Shown piece after piece: positions 43,516 to 54,789 of a stretch of DNA of 64,000 nucleotides. The DNA lies in contig JAQFVV010006246.1 of assembly GCA_028023455.1 (NCBI GenBank), positions 1,851,501 through 1,915,500 on the forward strand. Direction: 5' to 3'. The position numbers were made by a program, and so were the translations under genes. The first letter of the stretch is position 1. Every line of letters begins with the position of its first letter. Below the pieces are notes generated by a model. The model made no database searches and was not told the origin of the DNA. It saw nothing but the letters and a program-made list of their open reading frames with translations. Source of the stretch: Epiperipatus broadwayi (taxonomy: Eukaryota; Onychophora; Udeonychophora; Euonychophora; Peripatidae).

Positions 43516-46500
43516 TGTATTTTATTATATATTCTAACCTAACCTATGCATCTTCACTTCCAGATAGTATATGATATAAAATAAAACGGGTTTTAGCTCA
43601 GTTAATAGTTAATAAATAAAATATTCAGCATTAAAATTAAAATGTTTCACTAGATCAAATTTACAATACGAATTAGGTTCAGTTTATAAAAATATATTAA
43701 ATAAATATTTAATATTTTCATGAGACTTGAAGTGAAAATACAGGTGACAAGATAGATTACATTGAGCCAATATCCTACAGGATACTACCTCAATGGCATA
43801 AGAACACTATCCCCCTTATTACTATTTTAAATAACAAACTCATAGTATTCTTACGACTTTAATAACTTCTACTCACTAAGATTAAACTAATAATTAAGTC
43901 TTAATCTTCTATTTGTAATAATCTAGCTCAAATAAAATAATCTCAGGTTCATAAAGTTTATTCTAAGTTAATAAAAATACGGTAGTAAAATATGAGAAGG
44001 GATTTTATGTTATAATCTACTACACTGAAACTAATAGTAATAAATAACAATAATAATATTCTTCATTGTTTAATTACTACTGGATATCTTTTCTTTTCGT
44101 TATATTTTTATTACCATAATAAAATAATTTTATATAATCTTTTATCTTCATGAATACAATAAATAAATATGTGGTAGCATATGATAATCTGACAAACAAA
44201 ATATGTGTGGCAACTGATAGCATATAATTTAACATAATATTGTGATAACTGATTTATGACTAATAAAATAATGTAAGATTATGATTATTTAATTATAATG
44301 AATACCAATAAAATATTTAAAATTTTTAAAATAATTCTTTATTTATCTTTTGTGCAAAATTATATATTTGTTTCAATTATTATGCATATATCGTGATTTC
44401 ATGCAGCGATGTGGAGAAATAAATAACTCGGACACAAAATTTTTGAAATAACAAAATTTAACAAAGTTTATTACTAACAACAAATAAATAAACAATTTAT
44501 TTACACTATTTACAATGGATATCCTTAACTTCTACCGGGTTATAAAAAAAATTTATATTTCAATTATATTTTTATTTAGATTTGGGACAAAATTAAAAAA
44601 AAAAAGTTATTATTTGGTTTTACATTATGGTTAACCCATTACAAATATATTTATCTACTTTATTAGCAACAGCATTTTATCCTTAATATTATTAAACCAT
44701 CTTATTTCAAAAATTCGTACTTAGAAAAAAAAAATTCTATAGAAAGCAAAATTTTATAATGAGTATGGATTTCTCAAGATATTTTAAAAAAAATTTCATC
44801 TTGCAAAATCAAAGATGTTACACAAAATATTACCCAAAATTAAGTACTAGATTTTAGTATTTATCACACAATGTTTACTAATCATAATATATTCTTCTTT
44901 AAGCCTTACTTTAGTATGATATAAGTGTAATCATCAATATATTTATGTTAATCAATAAATAAATAAAAATATACTATGCATATTGTTTACATAATTTACT
45001 TTGTACTATTGTATTTTAAAAATATGCAATACTTATTTTTCTCTTAAAAAAAATAATACTAAAGCTTTTAAAATTATTATCACTTTAAAGAAAATATCTT
45101 TGTTTAGAGACCCTATTTTAAAAAAAAATTATATTTCAGTTCCGAAATAAAATTCAAAATATATTCTATGATTCTTTTCTTTTCTTAGGATACTTTGGAT
45201 CTTCAATTTTAAGTTATAATATTCTGCTCCTTATAAGCAAATAAACTAATCTTATCCAAAAACGATAGCATAACCTTAGTTCTAAATTATTTATCATTTC
45301 TTTTAAAATATCTTACTAAACGATGCAGTTACATGAAATAAAGATAGCGAAAACAGATGCATAGGATTAAGGAAGAAAGCTAGAGTATTACTCTTAACAT
45401 ATCTCAAAATCATGGCACAGTGCGAAGAGGTATGGCATTTACCTGCCTAATATCCTCTAGTACAGGGACGATGTTAAAGCTATTTCTTCAGCTTTATTAG
45501 AACATCAAATATTTAAAGAAATATAAACACTGTCCAAATAAAATGTATATCAGTCATAGGACTTTGTTAACTATGCTGACATTCACATAAAGACTAAATA
45601 TTATTTCCATTCCTTATAACATCCTATTTTTTAAAAAATACATCATCTTGGTTTCCTGTTCACTAAGTACTTCCAAGCTACTATCTCAACATTATTTCTC
45701 AAGATTTTCCACATCTTACATCGATAAATAACTATCTGCATTTACAAAACAATAAATAAAATTCATTAATAGTTAAACAATCTTACGATCCCATAAGAAA
45801 AGTTGCTTACTTCATTGCTCTGTATGTTTAATCATATACAATCTACTTAGACAATATTTGAATATCCTATAACATGAAAATTTTAAAAGATTCACATAAT
45901 TATTTGATATGTTGGATTATATCACTAAATAAAAAAAAATTGTCGTATGCATATTTTCAAATCAATCCTATCTCGTAATGTTTTTTTAAAATGTTGTATG
46001 AAATGCGATACATATAAGTATAAACTTTTACACTTCATTCTTCCAATTTATGGATGATCTAAAGAAAACAAAAAAATATATACATTATAAATTATCAATA
46101 GCTACTATTATTACCAATAACCTTTATCTAGGCATCGTGTTCAGTAGGCTTTTCTTTATCCACTTGAGCATTGCAGATATAAAAAAAAAAATTCACACCT
46201 ATACACTTTATTAAAATATTTTTAGCTAAATTATTAGATTGTTATATTATAAAATTTTAATATTAATAAATTAATGTTTTTATGTTTTTCCTAATCTTAT
46301 ATAACAAATTTAGATTTAAACTAGGTTAACAAAATAGAAGGAATCAAAACTATAGTTACATATTTTCTTGACAAAAGTTCCTGATAAGTCCAAAATGCTT
46401 ATTATTTTCTCTAGCGTTTTTAAAAAATGTTATCCTCCAAGCGCGTTAAAGTTTAAAATAAAATAATTATTAATCCATTTAGTAAAATTTATAGAAAATA

Positions 46501-48420
46501 ATCCTTGGTTTTAGTATTTAAGATGATAATTATTAAATCATAATATTAAAGAATTATTCCCACGAAGCTTCTTAATCTTCTCTACCAATATTCTCTGCGT
46601 ATCCGATGCATCAATCCATCTAATTTAACTTTTAAAAATATTCGATAAACTTTTAAGTACTATTTGTATTTCCATGGATCCATCTCTTATTCAACTATAT
46701 GTTCACTTTTTTATATAAGTTTCCTTCTTGATACATTTAAACTTTCGTTTGGTATTTTTATATATCATTTTAAAATTTAAAAAAATGTTACCTTCAGAAA
46801 GGATATAACATTTTACTCCTTTGAATATCATATTATATAAAATAATTCATGAAATATAATTGTCTTATTACTATTTAAAAAACAAATCTTGAATAAGCTT
46901 ATAAATAATAATGCGTCTCCAATTTTTTCATTAGACTTCGTATGATGACCGTGCTGTGGTTTTTTTTTTTATGTACCAAAAAAGTTCTCCAGTTATGCAT
47001 AAATAAAGCTGTATCAATAAATATTTCAAATATTTTTTCAGTATTACAATTTATATCCATTTTATTTTGTAGTATATCCATTTTTTATTGCGTAGTTTAG
47101 GTTAAACTTTTAGATAAAATACGACTGATAAAGAACTTTAAAAAATTTAACAAAGCATGTTAAACAAAATTATTAAAATATTTTTTAGTTTATACTCTCT
47201 TTTGCAAAAAATATTTTTTAAAATTATCAATTAGTTTTTTTTGCAGATAAAGTTATAAGAAAGTACTAAAAAAAAATTGACTAAAATAAAAATTTAAAAA
47301 AAAAAATACTATCTCTTTGAGAGCTGCTAATATACCTTTCTTTGGTTTCAATACATTATTAATCTCCCCCGATAACTTAGTTACGATGATATTTATAGTC
47401 TGTAAGAATACCTATTCCTATTGGTTAATTCTTACTTTAGCTTGAGAACAAATTTACATATTTTTAGTTTATAGTAGAATTATATTTGAAAATAAAAAAA
47501 ATTATGACATAATGAACTTAAAATATTATTTACAATATTACTTTTAAATAAATTATTATTTTATTAAAACTATTTAAACATTTAAAATAACTTTTAAAAT
47601 AACATTTAATAACTTATTCCATTTCTTAATATTCAATTTATCTATTTTTATTTAAATAAAATATTTAATTTTTATATTATGAATGTATTCGTCTTTATTA
47701 CATTATTTAAACATGTTATACAATAGTTAACTTAATGTTTAATACTATTTACTTTTATGATAGGCAATAATTCTATCCAATTCTATAATATAACTTTTAA
47801 AATATTTTAAACTTTGTTATTAATTCAAACAAGCATGTGTGTGATAGTATACATTAAAAGTCACATGTTTAATAACTTTGACAGACGATTTTTAATCTAT
47901 TTCTCTGCCCAGTTTTATAAAATTGATACACTTATTATATTATATAAAATAATTATAAAAAAATTTGGAAGAACAATTTAGAAAATATAGAATTAAATAC
48001 AATTTTCACCATCATAAAGTTTATTTTAAAATATACTATATTAATTTTGACTATTTAAATATGATTACAAATTTAAACATAGCATTTATTAAATTATACG
48101 TTTTTAAACTATTAAAATCGAATTTAAAATCGAATTTATTAAATATACTTTTAATTTTTATAGCTGTATTATTTAATATGGCCAGCTTTTACAACCATAT
48201 GAAACAATATTTTAAACTTTACTTAACTATTTTTTTAAATGATTTTATATACTACGTATTTTCTTTAGCTTTAAATTGTACTTTAAAAATATAATCGACA
48301 AACTATAATTAATGTATTAAAAGAACATATTCTAAATTTAAAATTTTTAGTAATTGACTGTTATGAATTATTACTGACCTATAGAAAAGGGCACAATATG
48401 TATATTATACATATATATTT
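43516..48420 (+). other. Long intron segment without recognised genes
   Basis: Very AT-rich. AATAAACTTTGTTAAATTTT-type sequence on the minus strand near 44450 looks like an LTR or UTR polyadenylation region, but no partner or coding domain was found. The 109-codon frame 47965-48294 (+) is rich in Ile, Leu, Asn and Lys and resembles no family. Confidence 0.45.
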
Positions 48421-48755
48421 TTTATATTTATTCTACTTCGTGCTAGTCCACCTATAAAATAATTATTTAGGAAATAAAAAAACAAATCTCTAGGAAACCA
48501 AGTAATTCAAAAATGTGATAGTTCACTCGATTGATGATTTAAGATCGGTTATATTGGAAGATAATTTTTCTTCCATGAGAGAAAGAAAACAGGAAGAGAG
48601 TTTTTTTTATTTTTGAATTTAAGACATTACATCCTCATGGGATGAATATAGGTACTATTACATCTTTGAATTATCTGGTTTTCTAGGGATTTGTTTTTTA
48701 ATTTCTAAATAATTATTTTATAGGTGGACTAGCATGAAGTGGAATAAATACAGTA
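48421..48755. mobile_element. Inverted-repeat (MITE-like) element
   Basis: TTCTACTTCGTGCTAGTCCA at the left (about 48430) and its imperfect reverse complement at the right (about 48750) frame arms of about 90 bp around a 160-bp centre. The tips run into AT repeats. Superfamily unknown. Confidence 0.7.
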
Positions 48756-48775
48756 TAATATATATATATATATTT

Positions 48776-48952
48776 ATGAAAAACAAAAAACACAAGCTAA
48801 AAACTTGCATACGCTTGTATTTATGACTATAGATGGCGTTATACCAAAAACACCTTCAAGCGTTTGTTTACATAAACGTCAGAGCGAGTATTTCACTATC
48901 TCTAACTTAATTCCACCTTCATATCATGATTTCAAGCTATTTGCTATCGTCA
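48776..48952. mobile_element. Partial copy of element B outer module
   Basis: TATTTATGAAAAACAAAAAAC through CATGATTTCAAGCTATTTGC aligns with 3162-3335. The ribozyme is truncated on the CUGAUGA side (reads UUGACGA on the minus strand near 48940-48952). It lies between the MITE at 48421 and repeat C, a cluster of nested or adjacent insertions. Confidence 0.7.
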
Positions 48953-48954
48953 AA

Positions 48955-49288
48955 TACATATAGTAGAATATATATATAGTTTTTTTTGGTGTCTACATAT
49001 ATAATAGTATATTTTTATTGTTTTTTGATATATTTTAATATATAACAATAATGTATGTATGGTTTTAGTTTTTTAAATAAGTTTTTTGTGAAAGAATTTT
49101 TTTAGTATTTTTTATACAAAGTTTTTAAAGATTTTTAGCCTATAGGAATTAGTATTGTTATCTGATACATAACTGTCTGTAATGTTTTAATGCTTAAATT
49201 CTGGAAATAACCATTTTGCTTTCTGATGAAAACCAGTCTGCTGGTTGAAATATTAAAGCAGTTTTATAAAGAAGTAATTCTGTGTTTT

Positions 49289-49290
<2 letters not shown>
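48955..49290 (+). repeat. Dispersed repeat C, plus copy
   Basis: Inverted partner of 43100-43515, about 5.5 kb away. It ends in TTTTTATTA followed by a long (TA)n run. No protein is encoded. It contains the hammerhead-like motif 49217-49260. Confidence 0.8.
49217..49260 (+). ncRNA. Hammerhead-like motif, repeat C plus copy
   Basis: Helix I UGCUUU (49217-49222), CUGAUGA (49223-49229), helix II AACCAG-UCUG-CUGGUU (six pairs), GAAA (49247-49250), UAUU, helix I 3' strand AAAGCA (49255-49260). Helices I and II are perfect. Helix III is almost absent, as in minimal hammerheads reported to act better as dimers. Confidence 0.55.

Positions 49291-49335
<45 letters not shown>
49291..49335. repeat. (TA)n microsatellite
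   Basis: An uninterrupted AT run at the 3' end of repeat C. Confidence 0.85.
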
Positions 49336-49337
<2 letters not shown>

Positions 49338-52300
49338 GCCATTACTATTTAGTCACTAGATAAATTTATAGTAATGTGCATGTAGAAAAGGTAAACCAAA
49401 ATCATCATCACATTTTTATATAACCATAAAGGAAGTTGTAGGACATCCAAGTTTAAACCCTACAAGGTCCAGTTCTAAAAGCTTTAAACAGAGAAAGAGT
49501 GGGACAACAATTATATGCTTTATTTGTTTGTGTGTTGATAGAAAGGTAATACACACATTTAAACTATTTAATATTTAAATTTTCTGTTAAAAAGCAAAGT
49601 TGTAATGCATACGTATAGGCAATGTATGTGTAAACTATTTAATTGTTTTATATTTCAAATATTCAACATTTTAACTTTTTTTAAAACTAACCTATGCTTG
49701 ATCAATTTTAATGTCTTATTCTATACTTCTATTTTTCTTTCTATAATTGTAATTGGGATTTAAAAGTTACAGATTTAATTTTAAATAATAGGGTTATAAT
49801 TACTAAGCTAGCAATTATATTATTTAATGTTAGTTTATGAATGATTTGAAAGAATGAAGGATGTGTGTCATTACATACAGAAATTTACATTTACTAAATA
49901 TTGAAAGAAAAGGAAGGATTAAATCTGTCAAATTATTTTTTTTTTGTACAATTTTATGTTAAAAGAGGAAATTGTTTAATCAGATATCGATCCTTGTAGC
50001 AATTTTGTTTTTTTTTAAATAACTGTTTGTCACTTTGGGAGCTTATAATGGGTGAGAGCTCTAATTTTGAAATTGTCTTATCTAAAGAAGGAAGCTCAAA
50101 GATTTGAAATGTTACCTGGATGTTAAAAAAAAAAAAAAGAGAAAAGAAAGGAAATAAGGATTGAGGCTATTTTTTTTTTAAACAAAAGTGTCTGGAAAAA
50201 GGATTAAACTTTTCAGTTGAAAAATAATTTAGTTGAAAATAAATTAGAGATCTAATTAAAATGAATTTGTCCAAACATAGCAAGTGATGCTATCTCTGAT
50301 TGGTTAAGTTAGCTAAAAATTGGATATAAAAAGTGTCTGGAATTTTTTTTTTTTTTTTATGATTCAGATTATTAAACTATCAAATTGAATGCTGAAAATA
50401 TAAGAAATGTCTGGCTAGAAAAATTATATATATATATGTCCCATTTGCTGACCATCTGGAGGAAGCTGCACATCACATAGGAAAGAAAAGATGTTGTGTC
50501 TAAAATAATATTCTACACCTTTCAACTGACCAGAGAAATAAGATGTTTTTAATAGAAGGAAGAAAGCATTCACCTGCATTCAAAGAAGATGAATTAATCT
50601 ACTGATAAATATTAATCATCAAGTCCAATTAATTGTTCCAGCAACTGATTTTAAACTCAAGAAAATTTATAAATGTGAAAACAACTGCTGTATTTCATCC
50701 ACATGCTTGACAGGAAGAAAAGAAAAATTAATATAATGATTTCCAAATTATCCACTAAAGCAAATAACCTCAATAGAGTCATCATCATCAAATAGTTATA
50801 CACCTCAAGAAAGAGATTGTTCCCACGTAAAACGGAAATGGTAGCTGCAGAAATATAGACATTATACAAGACAAGTTTGAACCCTTGGAAATTCGCCACA
50901 AACAAAAGATCGGTAATATGACTTTTTATATCTATTTTCTTTATGATATCAGTCTTAAGAAACATTTTAGCATTATATTTTATTTAAAGAACTTTTAAAG
51001 ACTATTCAGATCGATTAAAAACAAGAATGTCTTACTAATAATAACTTTGAGCTTCATAAATGATCTTGAATGTATGAAAATTATTTGTTTATTAATTTTA
51101 CAGTTATGAAAAATATTAATGTGTAAAACAATTTTTTTTATGGTGTTATGATTTTAGTTTTAACTAATATATTATTATTTTGGTTTTAAATAATATTTTG
51201 TTATTATGGGATAAAACATGCACATACATAATGATATTTTTATATGTGTATAATTGCGAGTGAATGTGAAATAATAGGTGGTGTTAAAATATTAAATTAT
51301 TTTGTCTTGAGAAAGTATAGATTTCAGCGCTTGGAAAGGAGGGGGAGATAATGATTTAAAACTCTTTTCTAAAACTTGCTCTTTCAATTCTACTAACATT
51401 TTTTTTTTACATTCTATTTACATGTTAGATTTTTAAAGTATGTGTGCTAATGAACAGATAATATTTTTTTTTTCTTAAAATACTTTTCTCATGGAGTGAA
51501 AATCATGGTCAATGTGACGTCCAACTTAATACAAATACATTTGAAGGGAAAGGGGGAAGAACTTAAAATTAATCTGAGGATTGTTGTATAATCAATTATT
51601 ATTATTATTATTATTATGTCAATTTTCATATTTATCTAGAAATTTTTCTGTATATGTTAGAAATGTAGTAATAAATATTAGTTTGTTTTATTAAACGAGG
51701 CGTATATATTTCATTAAGTGTAGTCTTTGTTAAGTGTGATTATTCATCATCATCAATGGTTGAATATTAGTTATTTAAGATATAAGTAAATATGCTAAAA
51801 TTAAGCAATAATTATGAATTTCTTCATAAAATTTAGTTTTATGTTTAGGCTTAGTCCTAGAGCTGTAGTTGAAACCCTTGTCATTATTGTTATTATTATC
51901 ATCATCATCATCGTCACCAACGTTTTAATTAATGAGCTGTTTAACTGTTTAAAGGCCATAAATAAATATTGATTTTATAATATTTAGTGATTTCTTAGTA
52001 TTATTATAACCACATCCCATCATCTATTTCATGCAAGGATGAGTGAATTGCCATCCTAAATTAGTTATATATAATCTGAGCTAGTGAAGTTATAAAAATA
52101 TTGAAACACATTTGTTATGTTAAGATCTGAGAAATGATTTATGTCTAGTATACACCACTTTGGTTTATAGATGTTTTACTTTTACCTAAATATTAGTGCA
52201 TATAGTGATATGGCTCAAAAAGCAAAATCTCCCATTTTATTAGAAATAAAGTACCCAAAAAGGGGATTCAAACCTGGTACATGTGAAAGGTTATTAGATA

Positions 52301-53919
52301 TAACCATGTCTAGATTCAGATAATCTAGTGGCGCCCTGCTAGACCATATTCACTTAGTATTTGTTTAAAGATGCACTTAACATCAAACCAAGAAATGAAA
52401 GTGGATAGGATCTACTACCTGTATACCTGAGTTATATTCTATTGAAGTACTAGTGTACTCACTTCACGTGATTTCCATATACCTGAGTTATAATACTTGT
52501 TATTAATAATTTGCTTATAATTATTGATAGTGGGATATCTTGAGAAATCCAACGTTATTTTAAATATTGTGATCTTATATATGGTGGACTCCTTTACTCA
52601 GATATGGTAATATCTTTTGAACTCATTTAATATGTTACAATATATATTGTACCAGATGGAAAAATGCTTGGTCAAACCTTTTCAATATATTGCTACACTG
52701 TTAAATAATGGAGAAAAATGATATTTCCTAACTAATTTTATCAACAAACAATTAATTTATTTAGCACAATATTGGTCAGTAAGTTAATCATTGTTAGAAC
52801 AACCCATCATCATCAATTTACATAATTCAAATTTGGTATAAAAGAATTAATACTGTTGAAATTGTTATATTTTTCTATCAGTAATAACTTATTTATTCCT
52901 CTGGCCTGAGCAGAAAAATAATATTAATTAATAGAAATCATCTTTATTTATTTTTAAGGTAAAAATGTTTCTGTATCTTCTAACATCACTACCAAATTTA
53001 AAGAATTGATTTGCTTTTGATTATTATTTCTTAAATATTTATTTTGGACTATTAAGTTATTGCAGTCTAATAGAATTGAAACTACTGGGAAACTGTCCAT
53101 TGCCCACCACATGACTCACAATATCATGTATAAATGAATTAAATGTTATGCTACCAAATTGAAAATAGGATTCTCTAATAGCATAACAGAATATGGAAAT
53201 AGCAAAAAAATTTCAAATATAAAATAAAAATCCTGCTGCATTCCTATACAAATACATAAATTACTCTTATGCAATCTCAATGTGATTTTGACTGAGTTTG
53301 CTATTTATTCCAAATCTCTTATCTTCTTATTCATTGCATAAAAATTATTTGTTAAATATCCATAATAATATGATTCTTCAAATAAGTTTATATTGTTTGG
53401 TATCTTAAGTAAAAAAAAAAAATACATAATCTTAATAAAAAATAGTTAGTAAAATAAATAATGATAATGAATTCATAAATTATTTTTATTATTATTAATT
53501 GAATGATAGCATATTAAAATATTGAAGATATAAAATTTAAATTTGACCTCTTATAAGTAATTTCATTGTTAGTATCACTCTTTAATATTGTCTTTAGTGT
53601 TTTCACCTTTTTTATTTTTATTATACACAGTTTAATTTTGGGATATACACTGACTTATATAACAATTTTAAATTATATTTTTTTGATTTTACTGGTTATT
53701 ATTAAATATGTCTAATAATCTGAATTTCCTATTTACCTAAATGAAGGTGTTTTGTCATATTCTGATATCTTTAAATTTAAACTTATTAGAATTTTCTTGC
53801 TGTTTTTTATTTTTATTTGAACATGCTGAAAAATTAAAACTGTTAGATTTTGAAAATTTAAGTATATATTATCAATATCTGGAATATAAAAAAAGTGTTT
53901 CATCTTTTTCAATATTTAG
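49336..53919 (+). other. Last part of the 18-kb intron; possible tRNA-like scrap
   Basis: Mostly featureless AT-rich DNA. At about 52250-52350 the minus strand holds CAGGTTTGAATCCCC, a B-box-like string preceded by a weak A-box, possibly an old SINE. The open frames 50657-50965 (minus) and 53741-53992 (plus) are not recognised. The latter overlaps exon e in a different frame. Confidence 0.4.
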
Positions 53920-54076
53920 GTTCAAGAAAAAAAAGACTCGGACTACTACTCACTTGGCCGATTTTGTGGATATAATAATCCACCCCCTATAAGAAGCAAT
54001 CTCAATGATATGCGTGTCATATTTCATTCTAATTCATTTATACAAGCTGAAGGATTCTCTGCTGTTTGGAGTAGAA
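53920..54076 (+). CDS. CUB-domain gene, exon e (C-terminal half of third CUB)
   Basis: Acceptor TCAATATTTAG ends at 53919 and donor GTAAGT starts at 54077. The exon is 157 bp, entering in phase 0 and leaving in phase 1. It encodes VQEKKDSDYYSLGRFCGYNN, then a PPPIRSNLNDMRVIFHSN segment and AEGFSAVWSR. SLGRFCG supplies the fourth-cysteine block and GFSAVW the last strand. It completes the DYVE of exon d. The usual SD of the calcium or ligand face (FxSDxS) reads HSNSF here, so the third acidic residue is missing in this domain. Confidence 0.92.
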
Positions 54077-54533
54077 GTAAGTTTTATTTGTATTGATTTA
54101 ATTTAATGTTCCAGAAGGTTATAAAAGCATATCACTTAGCATTTCTCAGATAATCTTAAGTTATAGCCCTTTTGTTTATAGTTTTTTTTTCATTTGTTGA
54201 TGAATAATATGAATAGTAAAGTAAAAGAGTTATATTTGAAATTATTTAATATATTCGATTTTACACTTTATTTTATATTATTTTGTAAAAACTATCTAAG
54301 ATGATTAATAAAAAATTAACTGTTCATTTGATTTCTTCCTGTATTTGCTCTTTTAAGGCTGTGTTGTATTTCTATATGTATCACTGTTAGAAAGTAATGT
54401 TTCCTTTTAGTAAATAGATCAAATACAAATAAAACATAATGTTAAAACATTTATTATATCTGATTATATTAACAACTTACATTTACAACAAAACTCTATC
54501 AGATAATCAAAATTATTCTTCACATATAAATTG

Positions 54534-54725
54534 TGATAAACAGAACAGCAAAAATTCAAAAAATATTAATCACAACAAACAATTTGCCAAGCACTTTTGG
54601 TACAGTATACCAGAATCGTGAGTTCCAACATGTCTCCCTAATTCTGGTATACTGTACTGAAATCGCTTGGCAAATTGTTCATTGTGATTAATATTTTTTG
54701 AATTTTTGGCTGCTCTGTTTAATTA
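54534..54725. mobile_element. Inverted-repeat element with AAACAGAGCAGC-type ends
   Basis: AAACAGAACAGCAAAAATTC at the left and GAATTTTTGGCTGCTCTGTTT at the right are reverse complements with few differences. The arms of about 80 bp enclose a loop of about 22 bp. The first nine bases resemble the AAACAGAGC end of element A. No ribozyme core. The small frame at 54439-54621 is within it and spurious. Confidence 0.7.
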
Positions 54726-54789
54726 AAAAAGTTTATCCTCATTACAACTGATGAATTACAAATAATCTACAGTACTATTTGCCATTAGC

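Noticed and set aside
37570-44500. Possible LTR retrotransposon on the minus strand bounded by AATAAA-rich stretches at about 37.6 and 44.4 kb
   Set aside because: The two stretches do not align with each other and no gag or pol motif lies between them.
47965-48294. 109-codon open frame on the plus strand
   Set aside because: Its composition is almost entirely Ile, Leu, Asn, Lys, Phe and Tyr, as expected from random AT-rich DNA. It matches no domain.
53741-53992. 83-codon frame overlapping exon e
   Set aside because: It runs in a different frame from the CUB reading, crosses the splice acceptor, and has no recognisable domain.
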